Assembly: GCF_000812965.1 (NCBI RefSeq)
Contig: NZ_JSYN01000004.1
Coordinates: 62,001-126,000, forward strand
Reading direction: 5' to 3'
Source of the DNA: Pedobacter kyungheensis
GTDB taxonomy: Bacteria; Bacteroidota; Bacteroidia; Sphingobacteriales; Sphingobacteriaceae
Length of the DNA: 64,000 nucleotides
Under the pieces are notes generated by a model. That model was not told the DNA's origin and did no database searches. It saw only the letters and a program-made list of their open reading frames with translations. Shown here piece by piece: positions 19,010 to 28,551 of the stretch; positions within the stretch are counted from its first letter, which is position 1, and each line of letters begins with the position of its first letter. The translations under genes and the position numbers were made by a program.

Positions 19010-20839
19010 ATGCTAAAAAGAACCTATAGCGTATTTATAATCTGCTTTTCGCTTCTTTCATCAATCAGTTACGGTCAGGTTACGGCTATACAAAATATTC
19101 AGGCACGTAAAATCCAGAGCCTGAATGGAAAATGGAATTACATTGTAGATCCTTACGAAAACGGTTATTACGATTATCGTCACGAACCATTCGATCAATC
19201 AAAAACCGGAACCGGTGGCTATTTTGATGATAAAGTACAAAAAGATAAGTCAGAACTGATTGAGTATGATTTCGACCATTCGCCGCAAATGAATGTTCCC
19301 GGCGACTGGAATTCGCAATCAGAAAAATTAGAACTTTACGAAGGCAATGTTTGGCTGCGCAAAAAGTTTGATGCAAAACCCGAAAAAGGGAAAAGATATT
19401 TCGTGTATTTCGGTGCGGTAAATTACGAGGCACATGTGTATCTGAACGGCAAAAAGCTAGGGGTACATAAAGGTGGATTTACGCCTTTCCAGTTCGATGT
19501 TACCGGTAATTTAAAAGCAGGCGAAAATTCAATCGTGCTTAAGGTTGATAATATCCGCAAGCAGGACGAAATTCCAACTGTAAATACCGACTGGTGGAAT
19601 TATGGCGGCATTACCCGCGATGTTTTCCTGGCCGAATTTCCGGAACATTTCATCAGCGATTATAAACTTCAGCTGGTTAAAGGCAACAATAACCTGTTAA
19701 ATTTCAGTGTAAAACTGGCTGATGCCACTTCGGGTCAGGAGGTTACTTTGTCTATTCCCGAACTTAAGTTAGAGAAAAAATATAAAACCGATAGTGAAGG
19801 TAAAATTACCGATGAATTTACCTGGAACAACCTCAGTTTGTGGTCGCCGGAAAGCCCTAAGCTTTATGGCGTAAACATTAAAACCGATAAAGAAGATATT
19901 AACGATAAAATTGGTTTCAGAACCATTCAGGTAGACGGCGACAGCATTTTGTTGAATGGTAAATCGGTGTTTTTAAGAGGGATTTCACTGCACGATGAAA
20001 ACCCGCTTTTGGCGGGCCGTTTACGTTCAGAAGGCGATATGCGCATGATGTTGCAGTGGGCAAAAGATATGAACTGTAACTATGTACGTTTGGCACATTA
20101 TCCGCACAACGAAGAAATGATCCGTTTGGCTGATGAGATGGGCTTGCTGGTTTGGGCCGAGGTTCCAGTTTACTGGACCATCAGCTGGACAAATCCTGCT
20201 ACTTATGCCAATGCTAAACAGCAGCTTACCGATTTAATTGTACGCGATAAAAACCGCGCCAGTGTAATTGTATGGTCGATAGGAAACGAAACTCCTTTAA
20301 GCAGTGCACGGTTAAGCTTTATGAGCAACCTGGCCGAAACTGCCCGCACACTGGATGATACCCGTTTGGTTGCAGCGGCGCTGGAAGTACACCGTGACGG
20401 AAATAACATCATTTTAAACGATCCTCTGGGTGAGAAAATAGATTTGGTGAGCTTTAATGAATACGCGGGCTGGTATTGGGGAGGCAATCCTTCAGAAATT
20501 ACCAAATACAATTTCGATATCAAGTACAAAAAACCAGTGGTTATTACAGAGTTTGGCGGCGATGCCTTAGGTGGTTTCCACGCCGATGAAAATACACGCT
20601 GGAGTGAAGAATACCAGGAAGCCTTATACAAAAATCAGATTACCCTACTAAGTAAAATTGGTGCCTTACGTGGCATGACACCATGGATTTTAACCGATTT
20701 CCGTTCGCCAAGAAGACAGCATCCTATTTACCAGAATTTCTGGAATCGCAAAGGTTTAATTAGCGAAACCGGCAAGAAAAAGAAAGCATTTTACGTACTC
20801 AAAGATTTTTACGGCCAAATGCAGGCCAAATACAAATAA
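19010..20839 (+). CDS. Glycoside hydrolase family 2, beta-glucuronidase or beta-galactosidase type
   Basis: 609 residues with a signal peptide (to about residue 22), so periplasmic or exported. The domain order is a jelly-roll sugar-binding domain (35-210), an Ig-like domain (215-305) and a TIM barrel (306-609). The acid/base is E427 in WSIGNETP and the nucleophile E514 in VVITEFGGDA. The motif LAHYPHNEEMIRLADEMGLLVWAEVPVYW resembles beta-glucuronidases, which fits the glucuronate genes at the end of the locus. Exact specificity cannot be fixed from sequence; beta-galactosidase remains possible. Confidence 0.88.
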   Translation: MLKRTYSVFIICFSLLSSISYGQVTAIQNIQARKIQSLNGKWNYIVDPYENGYYDYRHEPFDQSKTGTGGYFDDKVQKDKSELIEYDFDHSPQMNVPGDWNSQSEKLELYEGNVWLRKKFDAKPEKGKRYFVYFGAVNYEAHVYLNGKKLGVHKGGFTPFQFDVTGNLKAGENSIVLKVDNIRKQDEIPTVNTDWWNYGGITRDVFLAEFPEHFISDYKLQLVKGNNNLLNFSVKLADATSGQEVTLSIPELKLEKKYKTDSEGKITDEFTWNNLSLWSPESPKLYGVNIKTDKEDINDKIGFRTIQVDGDSILLNGKSVFLRGISLHDENPLLAGRLRSEGDMRMMLQWAKDMNCNYVRLAHYPHNEEMIRLADEMGLLVWAEVPVYWTISWTNPATYANAKQQLTDLIVRDKNRASVIVWSIGNETPLSSARLSFMSNLAETARTLDDTRLVAAALEVHRDGNNIILNDPLGEKIDLVSFNEYAGWYWGGNPSEITKYNFDIKYKKPVVITEFGGDALGGFHADENTRWSEEYQEALYKNQITLLSKIGALRGMTPWILTDFRSPRRQHPIYQNFWNRKGLISETGKKKKAFYVLKDFYGQMQAKYK

Positions 20840-20842
20840 ACA

Positions 20843-21916
20843 ATGAACAGATTTACGACAATTGGTTTTGCTACAAAATTGATGCTTTCGGCATCATTGT
20901 TAATCATTTCTTGTGCCAAGAGTACCGCTATCGATACTCCAATAATAAAGGTAGAAGAAAGCTTGCAGAAAAATATGCCTTTCCCCATGGGAGCAGCCTT
21001 AAATGTAAGTTTGTTAAAGAGCAATGCCAGTTATCGTAATCTGGTAATTAAAGAATTTAATAGCGTTACCGCCGAAAATGCAATGAAATTTGCTTCGGTA
21101 CATCCTGCTAAAGATACCTACACCTGGGCTGATGCCGATTACCTGGTCGATTTTGCACTGGCCAATGGCAAACGTGTGCACGGGCATACTTTGAATTGGT
21201 ACCAGTCGCTACCCGATTGGGTTAAAAACTTTCAGGGAACCACCGCCGAATGGGAAAATTTATTGAAAACCCATATCCAGACTGTGGTTGGGCATTTTAA
21301 AGGTAAAGTCGCTTCGTGGGATGTGGTAAATGAAGCGGTTAACGAAGATGGCACCCTGCGCAGCACCATCTGGCTGGAGAAACTGGGGTCCGACTATATT
21401 GGCAGGGCATTTCAATATGCGCATGAGGCAGATCCGAATGCCCTGCTTTTTTACAATGATTATGGTCATGAGTACAGTGCTAACAAGCGTACCGCCATCA
21501 TCAATCTGGTTAACGGTTTAAAAAGTAAAGGCATCCCGGTTGACGGGATTGGCCTGCAAATGCATACCAATGTAAACCAAAGCGATGCTAATTTAACTGC
21601 CGCGATAACTACTGCTGCGGCAACCGGACTAAAAGTTCATATTTCTGAAATCGATATCTCGCTTAATCCGGCCAATACACCCGGAGCAACTTATACTGCC
21701 GCTTTAGCCGAACAACAGGCCGCCAAATATAAAACCATTGTTAAAGCTTACAATGCCATTCCTAAAAATCAGCAGTTTGGCATTACGCAATGGAATGTTA
21801 GCGACGGCGATAGCTGGATTTTATCATTTTATAAACGTGCCGACTGGCCTTTGCCATTCGATGCACAATATCAGCGTAAAGCAGCTTATCAGGGAATTTT
21901 AGACGGCGTTAAATAG
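20843..21916 (+). CDS. Glycoside hydrolase family 10, endo-beta-1,4-xylanase type
   Basis: 357 residues, probably a lipoprotein (IISC, C24), hence surface or periplasmic. The GH10 barrel is clear: FNSVTAENAMKF, acid/base E164 in WDVVNEAVNED, and nucleophile E269 in VHISEIDISL. The retaining mechanism should cut beta-1,4-xylan internally. Odd: the strongly conserved HTLxWHxQ motif reads HTLNWYQS, so the subsite -1 His is Tyr (Y120), which may change activity or substrate. It starts 3 bp after the GH2 stop, so the two are tightly coupled. Confidence 0.93.
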   Translation: MNRFTTIGFATKLMLSASLLIISCAKSTAIDTPIIKVEESLQKNMPFPMGAALNVSLLKSNASYRNLVIKEFNSVTAENAMKFASVHPAKDTYTWADADYLVDFALANGKRVHGHTLNWYQSLPDWVKNFQGTTAEWENLLKTHIQTVVGHFKGKVASWDVVNEAVNEDGTLRSTIWLEKLGSDYIGRAFQYAHEADPNALLFYNDYGHEYSANKRTAIINLVNGLKSKGIPVDGIGLQMHTNVNQSDANLTAAITTAAATGLKVHISEIDISLNPANTPGATYTAALAEQQAAKYKTIVKAYNAIPKNQQFGITQWNVSDGDSWILSFYKRADWPLPFDAQYQRKAAYQGILDGVK

Positions 21917-21928
21917 CAAAATATATCC

Positions 21929-22054
21929 ATGAGAAAATATTTTTTACTGGCTTTAATTTTAGGCCTTTCTGCCACCGCTACGGTCGCGCAGGATGGTACA
22001 GCTGGTTGGTGGGCCACCAACCATTGGAGCAATCCCACTCATACGTCACCCTGA
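21929..22054 (+). pseudogene. Secreted protein truncated just after its signal peptide
   Basis: ATG at 21929 opens MRKYFLLALILGLSATATVAQDG, a clean signal peptide, 12 bp after the xylanase stop. The next 18 codons (TAGWWATNHW...) are encoded by the palindromic repeat at 22003-22023 and the frame stops at 22054 inside another repeat. The likely reading is an exported PUL protein, perhaps an enzyme, that lost its body when repeat DNA replaced or invaded it. No remnant of the mature protein is seen downstream, so its function is unknown. Confidence 0.7.
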
Positions 22055-22503
22055 ATTTATTTCAGGGTCTCTGATTGAGAAAGAGTGGCTTTAGTTGAGA
22101 GGTGCTGAAATAAATCCGATAACTATCGGATCAGCATGATGATAGAGTTTAGAAGGACTAAATAGGATAAATGAAATACTCCGTGCCTTCCGTGTTTCCG
22201 TGGCAAATAATATTAGCCACATATGCACGGAGAAACACGCAAAGGGTGAGTGAAGTAGGATAGGATAAAAATAATTTGCTCTGTGTACTTAGTGCCATAG
22301 TGGTTAAATAAAAATGGTTCGTGTGGACACGAACCATAGCGTTGAGAAAAATGAATTACTCCGTGCCTTCCGTGTTTCCGTGGCAAATAATATTAGCCGC
22401 CTATGCACGAAAAACAAGATGAGCCTAAGCTGGTTGGTGAGCCACCAACCATTGAATAGAAATAATTTGTTTTGTGCAGATAGTGCCTTTATGGTTAAAT
22501 AAA
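22003..22503. repeat. Cluster of palindromic and tandem repeats inside the PUL
   Basis: A 500-bp non-coding cluster. TGGTTGGTGG palindromes lie at 22003-22023 and 22431-22451. CCCTGAA...TTCAGGG is at 22049-22067, with a partner GTGCTGAAATAAAT...TCAGCATGATG interrupted by CCGATAACTATCGG (22116-22129). ATGGTTCGTGT with ACACGAACCAT is at 22314-22337. A segment starting near 22170 (ACTCCGTGCCTTCCGTG...) recurs at 22351, about 181 bp on, including the trailing AAATAATTTG...GGTTAAATAAA. These are REP- or MITE-like elements without coding capacity. Confidence 0.8.
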
Positions 22504-22525
22504 AAAATACTAATTCCTAAATAAC

Positions 22526-23701
22526 ATGAGCCTACTACCGCTCCGTATTTTATCGATAGATGTTTTAAGGGCCATCACCATGTTGCTGATGATCTTTGTA
22601 AACGACGTGGCCGGCGTATCGCATATTCCGGAATGGATTAAGCATACCGAAGCCAATGTAGATGGAATGGGCTTTTCTGACCTCATTTTTCCTGCCTTTT
22701 TGTTTATTGTAGGGCTCTCTCTACCTTTCGCTTTGGCAAACAGAAAGAAAAAGGGCGATAACGTTTGGCAACTCATCGGCTACATTGCCTTAAGGTCGCT
22801 GGCGCTCATTTTGATGGGCTTTTTTCATGTTAATTTAGAAAATTACAATCAAACATTAGCCTTATTACCATACCCGGTGTATACGCTTTTGGTTACGGTG
22901 GCTTTTTTTCTCATCTGGTTAGATTATGCAGGTGATATTTCGAGAACAAAAAAATACAGCTTTATTGCTTTGGGGGTTGTATTATTGGCTGCCATGGCCT
23001 TGCTCTACAAAGGTGGTAGTGCCGAAGATCCGCAGGGTTTAAAACCACATTGGTGGGGTATATTGGGTATTATTGGCTGGGCTTATCTCGTTTCGGCCCT
23101 GGTATTTTTATTGTGCCGTTCCAGTTTACTTGCACTCATGGTCGCCTTTACGCTTTTTGCAGGTATTAATGTAAGCAGCCATTTGGGCTTGCTAAAGCTG
23201 CATATTCCAGTTGTGGGCGATGCTTCTTCCATCACATTAATGCTTGCAGGTGCTTTGCTCGCTACCTTATATACGAAAACCACAGGAGCGGGCAAATCAG
23301 CCGATTTTTGGTTTTTAACTGCCTTTTACGGCTTGCTTGCTTTTTGCTTCGGTATGTTTATCAGGCCTTATGCCGGTGGTATTTCTAAAATTTATGCCAC
23401 TCCGGCCTGGGTATTTGTGTGTCTTGGCATTTCTATCCTGGTTTTTGAGTGCTTGATTTTTCTGGTAGATGTGAAAGGTAAAAAAGATTGGTTTAAATGG
23501 ATCAAACCTGCCGGAACAAGTACTTTAACCTGTTACCTCATTCCGTATCTGCTATATGCCCTGATGGGGATTGTACATTTTCATTACCCGCATTTCTTAA
23601 ATACCGGTGTAGGTGGAATCCTCAGGTCAGTTTTTATTTCCTTTCTGGTAATTGGTATTGTGGCCTTTTTGGAAAAGAAAAAATTGCGTTTAAAAGTTTA
23701 A
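22526..23701 (+). CDS. DUF5009 / HGSNAT-like membrane acyltransferase
   Basis: 391 residues with about ten membrane segments. The opening RILSIDVLRAITMLLMIFVNDVAG is the signature of the DUF5009/DUF1624 group related to heparan-alpha-glucosaminide N-acetyltransferase, which moves acetyl from cytosolic acetyl-CoA across the membrane to an amino sugar. The region SDLIFPAFLFIVGLSLPFAL supports this. In PULs such genes travel with hydrolases, but their substrates in bacteria are mostly unproven. Here it suggests an amino sugar, for example glucosamine, in the target glycan. It follows the repeat cluster and is 12 bp before the next GH2. Confidence 0.85.
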   Translation: MSLLPLRILSIDVLRAITMLLMIFVNDVAGVSHIPEWIKHTEANVDGMGFSDLIFPAFLFIVGLSLPFALANRKKKGDNVWQLIGYIALRSLALILMGFFHVNLENYNQTLALLPYPVYTLLVTVAFFLIWLDYAGDISRTKKYSFIALGVVLLAAMALLYKGGSAEDPQGLKPHWWGILGIIGWAYLVSALVFLLCRSSLLALMVAFTLFAGINVSSHLGLLKLHIPVVGDASSITLMLAGALLATLYTKTTGAGKSADFWFLTAFYGLLAFCFGMFIRPYAGGISKIYATPAWVFVCLGISILVFECLIFLVDVKGKKDWFKWIKPAGTSTLTCYLIPYLLYALMGIVHFHYPHFLNTGVGGILRSVFISFLVIGIVAFLEKKKLRLKV

Positions 23702-23713
23702 TTTTTAAAATAG

Positions 23714-26176
23714 ATGTTAAAACAAATTAAGTATATAGGTTCGTTTATTTTGTTGTTATTCAGTAATTTATTGTTTGCGCAGCAATCGGTAAGGTTAAAT
23801 AACAACTGGGAATTTTTAAAGCAAGATTTAGGTGGGATTTGGGAGGCTGTGCGGCCTGTGGGTTTAGGTAATCCCGAGTCTGTTCCGCTGTGGCAGAAAG
23901 TAAGCCTGCCACATTGTGTAAACGCCGAAGATGCCGTAGATCCTGATGTAAACTATTACCAGGGACCAGCCTGGTACCGTACCAACCTGAAAATTGAAAA
24001 TCCATACCAAAACGGACGCACCATTTTGCATTTTGAAGGTGCCGGACAAAAAACCGAAGTTTATGTGTACACCACAAAAGTAGCCACGCATGTAGGTGGT
24101 TATGATGAATGGACGGTTGATATTACCGATGCTGTTGCAGCTTTCCAGAAAACGGAAGTTTACCAGAAGCAGTTTAAAGGAAAGGTGCCGGTTGCTGTAC
24201 GTACTGATAATTCGCGCGATTTGGAAATGATTCCTTCCGATCTCTCTGATTTTAATGTTTATGGTGGTATTTACCGTTACCTTAATCTGGTTTACACGCC
24301 ACCTTTATCGGTTGATAAAATGTTTGCTAAGGCCGAGGTTGATGCGCAGGGGAAATTGGGTAAACTGAATGTAAAAACGCGTTTGTATAATCCTTCAGGC
24401 TTAAATAATGCCACAATTGAATTAAAGTTGGTTGATCCGGCTGGTAAAATTGTAGCTAAAAGCACAGAGAAGCCTGGGAATTTAAGCGGCGATTTAGATT
24501 TGCGGACAGTCGAAGTAAAGAAACCGCAATTGTGGTCAACAGATAAACCTGCACAATACACATTGCAATATGAAGTCATCTCTACAGCCGGAAATTACAG
24601 GGGCGAAGAGAAAATTGGTTTCCGCAATATCGAATTTGTAGAAAAAGGCCCTTTTAAACTAAACGGACAGCGTTTATTGTTGCGTGGTATGCACCGTCAC
24701 GAGGATCATGCGGGAGTAGCTGCCGCCATGACCGAGGGCATGATCCGCCAGGAAATGCAGATGATGAAAGATATGGGCGTTAATTTCATCCGACTGGGAC
24801 ATTACCAGCAATCGCGCATTGTTTTAAACCTTTGCGATAGTTTGGGGATTATGGTTTGGGAAGAAATTCCCTGGTGCCGTGGCGGATTAGGTGGTCCGGT
24901 GTATCAGCAACAAGCGAAAAGGATGCTCACCAATATGGTAGAACAACATTACAACCATCCCGCCATTATTATCTGGGGAATGGGTAATGAAAACGACTGG
25001 CCCGGCGATTTTCCGGAATTTGACAAAGAAAAAATCAGGGCTTTTATGAAAGAACTGAATGATTTATCGCATCAACTGGATAAATCGCGCTATACGGCCA
25101 TTCGCCGTTGCGATTTTTGCAGTGATATTGTGGATGTATATTCTCCTTCGATCTGGGCGGGTTGGTACCGTGGGGCTTTCACTGATTATAAAAAAGCTTC
25201 AGAAGATGAGTTTGCCAAAGTAAAGCGTTTTTTGCACGTAGAGTGGGGTGGAGATAGTCATGCTTTACGCCATTCAGAGAATCCCGATAAAGCTTTAAGT
25301 AAAATTAAAACAGGCGGCGCAACCGATGAGCGGGCAGGCGATGCTTCGCTATACGGTGGTGCAGCCAGGATTTCTAAAGATGGCGATTGGAGCGAATCTT
25401 ATATCACCAATTTAATCGACTGGCACTTAAAAGAACAGGAAAATATGCCCTGGTTAAGTGGTACAGCCTACTGGCCTTTTAAAGATTTCTCTACTCCCGT
25501 GCGTTCCGATAACCCGGTGCCTTATATGAACCAGAAAGGGGTAGTTGAGCGCGATTTTACCAAAAAAGAAGCTTATTATGTTTTTCAGTCATATTGGACA
25601 AGTCAGCCCATGGCCCACATTTACGGGCATAGCTGGCCGGTACGCTGGGGAGATGAAGGCGAAGAAAAAATGGTAAAGGTATATTCGAATTGTACCGAAG
25701 CCGAAATTTTCCTCAATGGCAAAAGCTTTGGCACTAAAAAGAGAAATAGTCAGGATTACCCTGCAGCCGGTCTGCGCTGGAACCTGCCATTTGTAAAAGG
25801 CGAAAATACCGTTAAGGTTATCGCTAAAAAAGGTAAAGAAACAGTGACCGACGAAATTAAATTTACCTATCAAACAGAAAAATGGACCAAACCAAGTCAG
25901 CTGGAACTGAAGAAAATCGATCAGCAGGGCGATATTGCTACGGTAGAAGTGAAGCTGCTGGATAGCCACAATGTACTTTGTTTAGATGCCATCAACTGGA
26001 TTAGTTTTGGTTTAACCGGAGATGGTAAATTAATTGACAATCAGGGTACTTCGTCTGGTTCACGTAAAGTGCAGGCTTACAACGGCAGGGCAATTATTAA
26101 AGTTAAATTAAACAAGGGGCAAAGCATGGTTTCGGTTGCTTCCGAAGGTTTAAAAACAGTATTCACCACACTATAA
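23714..26176 (+). CDS. Glycoside hydrolase family 2, beta-galactosidase-like with C-terminal Ig domains
   Basis: 820 residues with a signal peptide to about residue 22. It has a jelly-roll domain (30-200), an Ig-like domain (205-310), a TIM barrel (311-620) and DUF4982-like Ig domains at the end. The acid/base is E426 in WGMGNEND and the nucleophile E510 in FLHVEWGGDSH. It is longer than the GH2 at 19010 and not close to it, so the two should cut different linkages. Beta-galactosidase is the default reading; a glucuronidase or other exo-activity cannot be excluded. Confidence 0.88.
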   Translation: MLKQIKYIGSFILLLFSNLLFAQQSVRLNNNWEFLKQDLGGIWEAVRPVGLGNPESVPLWQKVSLPHCVNAEDAVDPDVNYYQGPAWYRTNLKIENPYQNGRTILHFEGAGQKTEVYVYTTKVATHVGGYDEWTVDITDAVAAFQKTEVYQKQFKGKVPVAVRTDNSRDLEMIPSDLSDFNVYGGIYRYLNLVYTPPLSVDKMFAKAEVDAQGKLGKLNVKTRLYNPSGLNNATIELKLVDPAGKIVAKSTEKPGNLSGDLDLRTVEVKKPQLWSTDKPAQYTLQYEVISTAGNYRGEEKIGFRNIEFVEKGPFKLNGQRLLLRGMHRHEDHAGVAAAMTEGMIRQEMQMMKDMGVNFIRLGHYQQSRIVLNLCDSLGIMVWEEIPWCRGGLGGPVYQQQAKRMLTNMVEQHYNHPAIIIWGMGNENDWPGDFPEFDKEKIRAFMKELNDLSHQLDKSRYTAIRRCDFCSDIVDVYSPSIWAGWYRGAFTDYKKASEDEFAKVKRFLHVEWGGDSHALRHSENPDKALSKIKTGGATDERAGDASLYGGAARISKDGDWSESYITNLIDWHLKEQENMPWLSGTAYWPFKDFSTPVRSDNPVPYMNQKGVVERDFTKKEAYYVFQSYWTSQPMAHIYGHSWPVRWGDEGEEKMVKVYSNCTEAEIFLNGKSFGTKKRNSQDYPAAGLRWNLPFVKGENTVKVIAKKGKETVTDEIKFTYQTEKWTKPSQLELKKIDQQGDIATVEVKLLDSHNVLCLDAINWISFGLTGDGKLIDNQGTSSGSRKVQAYNGRAIIKVKLNKGQSMVSVASEGLKTVFTTL

Positions 26177-26182
26177 TTTAGC

Positions 26183-27373
26183 ATGAAAAGAATTATTTCC
26201 ACTTTGTTTCTGGCGGCTTGCTGTTTGCTTGCAACAGTTTTAACTTCAGCCGCCCAGCAAACTACAAAGAAAGGTAGTTTAGAAAAAGAAGCTACAGCTT
26301 TATTAAAAAAGCAGATCCTTACTGAAGCTGCCTGGGCCATGAAACAAGCCCCGATTACCATTACCACTTCTTCATCGCCAAGAAGTGCAGGCGGTAAGCA
26401 CGATTTTTTCTCCGAAGCCGATTATTTCTGGCCCGATCCTCAAAATCCTGACGGACCATACATTAACCGAGATGGAATGACCAATCCCGATAACTTTGTA
26501 GCCCACCGTAAAGCCATGATCCGTTTTAGCAAGATCATAGGTGCCCTGGCATCGGCTTATAAAGTTACCGGAGATGAAAAATATGTGCAGCAAGCCGTTA
26601 AACACTTTCAAGCCTGGTTTATCAATTCAGCAACGCTGATGAATCCAAACCTGCTTTTCGCTCAGGCGGTAAAAGGCCGGTTTACAGGACGTAATTACGG
26701 CATTATCGACACCATACATTTAATGGAAGTGGCGCAGGGAGCGCTGGTGATGCAAAAAGCAAAAGCTTTTGATCCTGAAACCGCGAAAGGCGTAAAAAAA
26801 TGGTTCAGCGACTATACCTTATGGCTAAATACCAGCAAGCCTGGTATTCAGGAAAAAACCGTAAAGAATAACCACGCCACTTGCTGGGCCATGCAGGTGG
26901 CATCCTTTGCTAAATTATGTGGCGACGAAAGCATGCTAGATTCGCTGCGCAACAGTTATAAAGCCATTCTTTTGCCTAACCAAATGGGCAATGACGGCCG
27001 TTTTCCGCTTGAAATGGCCCGCACCAAACCTTATGGCTATTCGATTTTTAACCTCGATGCCATGACCATGCTTTGCCAGATCCTGTCAACTCCCAAAGAT
27101 AACCTCTGGAATTTCGAAACTGCCGATGGCAAATCCATTAAAAAGGGGTTGACCTATTTATACCCTTTTATTGCGGATAAAAGCAAATGGACGCTAGCGC
27201 CAGATGTGATGTACTGGGAAAACTGGCCGGTAGCACAACCCTTTTTGTTGTTTGGCGCTGTACAATTCAATCAAGGCAACTGGTATGCCACCTGGGCCAA
27301 ATTAGACCATCAGCCACAGGTAGAAGAAGTAATTAGAAATTTACCTATCCGTAACCCTTTAATCTGGTTATAA
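26183..27373 (+). CDS. Alginate-lyase-superfamily polysaccharide lyase (PL38-like)
   Basis: 396 residues with a signal peptide ending near residue 24 (TSAAQ). The fold is an (alpha/alpha) toroid of the alginate_lyase Pfam type: SEADYFWPDPQNPDGPYINRDG near 77-98, and the active-site signature NNH (229-231) in VKNNHATCWAMQVA, as in PL5/PL38 enzymes. Such enzymes cleave beta-1,4-linked uronic acid chains by elimination; PL38 includes glucuronan and alginate lyases. Assignment to PL38 rests on motif memory and context. It directly precedes a GH88, the expected partner for unsaturated products, with only 1 bp between the genes. Confidence 0.8.
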   Translation: MKRIISTLFLAACCLLATVLTSAAQQTTKKGSLEKEATALLKKQILTEAAWAMKQAPITITTSSSPRSAGGKHDFFSEADYFWPDPQNPDGPYINRDGMTNPDNFVAHRKAMIRFSKIIGALASAYKVTGDEKYVQQAVKHFQAWFINSATLMNPNLLFAQAVKGRFTGRNYGIIDTIHLMEVAQGALVMQKAKAFDPETAKGVKKWFSDYTLWLNTSKPGIQEKTVKNNHATCWAMQVASFAKLCGDESMLDSLRNSYKAILLPNQMGNDGRFPLEMARTKPYGYSIFNLDAMTMLCQILSTPKDNLWNFETADGKSIKKGLTYLYPFIADKSKWTLAPDVMYWENWPVAQPFLLFGAVQFNQGNWYATWAKLDHQPQVEEVIRNLPIRNPLIWL

Positions 27374-27374
27374 T

Positions 27375-28547
27375 ATGAACATGAAAATAATGCTAACGGC
27401 ACTAAGTATGCTGTTTATCACCACAGTAAAAGCACAAAAAACCGATGTGAAGAAGGCATTTGCCGCGGCAGCCAAACAAACCGATGTATTGGTTAAAAAT
27501 GTAGATTCGGCACGCAAAATAAAGCCTAATCTGGTTTCACCCCGCACTGTAGAAAATGGCGAGTTTAAAATGGTCATTTCTAAAGACTGGACCAGTGGTT
27601 TCTTTCCGGCAGAGCTTTGGTATTTTTATCAATATACCCAAGATAAAAAGTGGCTCGATCTGGCCCGGAAGTATACCGAAGATATTAAAAAGGAGCAGTT
27701 TAACAAAGGAACCCACGATTTGGGTTTCATGGTTTATTGTCCATTTGGCAATGGCTACCGCTTAACTAACGATCCGGCCTACCGAGCAGTAATTATTCAG
27801 GCAGCAAAATCGCTTTCTACGCGTTTTAATGCCAAATCAGGAGTTTTAAAGTCATGGGACCACAGTGGTAAGAAATGGGAGTTTCCGGTAATTATCGATA
27901 ACATGATGAACCTTGAGCTGCTGTTCGAAACCACTAAGCTAACCGGCGATTCATCTTTCTATAAAATTGCCGTTTCACATGCCAATACCACGCTCAAAAA
28001 TCATTTCCGACCGGATTTTAGCTCTTATCATGTAGTTGATTACGATACATTAACCGGTAATGTGCGTAAGAAGGAAACTGCGCAGGGCTATGCAAACGAA
28101 TCGGCATGGGCCCGCGGCCAGGCATGGGCTTTGTACGGTTATACCATGTGCTACCGCGAAACAAAAAATAAAGCATATCTGGCTCAGGCCGATGGTGTTG
28201 CAGGATTTATATTAAACAGTAAAATTACCCCGGCCGATGGCATTCCATACTGGGATTATAACGATCCTAAAATCCCGGAGGTATCCAGAGATGCTTCTGC
28301 AGCAGCAATTACGGCTTCGGCACTTTACGAGCTAGCCAAATACAGCAATAATGCAAAAAAATACAAAGCAGCAGCCGATAAGATTTTATACAGCTTGAGC
28401 ACCAAATACACCAGCAAAATTGGCGATAATTATGGTTTTATACTCGAGCACAGCACAGGTCACCGCCCGGCTAAATCGGAGATAGATGTGCCGATTAACT
28501 ATGCTGATTATTACTATCTGGAAGCTTTATTGAGAAGTAAAAACTAA
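27375..28547 (+). CDS. GH88 unsaturated glucuronyl hydrolase
   Basis: 390 residues with a signal peptide to about residue 20 (TTVKA), so probably periplasmic. The (alpha/alpha)6 barrel carries the two catalytic aspartates of the family, D115 in THDLGFMV and D175 in VIIDNMMNLELL. It removes the 4,5-unsaturated uronate left at the non-reducing end by a lyase, through hydration of the double bond. Its position one base after the lyase gene is strong support for a two-step uronate pathway. Confidence 0.94.
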   Translation: MNMKIMLTALSMLFITTVKAQKTDVKKAFAAAAKQTDVLVKNVDSARKIKPNLVSPRTVENGEFKMVISKDWTSGFFPAELWYFYQYTQDKKWLDLARKYTEDIKKEQFNKGTHDLGFMVYCPFGNGYRLTNDPAYRAVIIQAAKSLSTRFNAKSGVLKSWDHSGKKWEFPVIIDNMMNLELLFETTKLTGDSSFYKIAVSHANTTLKNHFRPDFSSYHVVDYDTLTGNVRKKETAQGYANESAWARGQAWALYGYTMCYRETKNKAYLAQADGVAGFILNSKITPADGIPYWDYNDPKIPEVSRDASAAAITASALYELAKYSNNAKKYKAAADKILYSLSTKYTSKIGDNYGFILEHSTGHRPAKSEIDVPINYADYYYLEALLRSKN

Positions 28548-28551
28548 GAAG

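Noticed and set aside
22314-22502. Open frame of 62 codons starting MVRVDTNHSVEKNELL
   Set aside because: It is encoded entirely by palindromic and duplicated repeat DNA, so it is not a gene.
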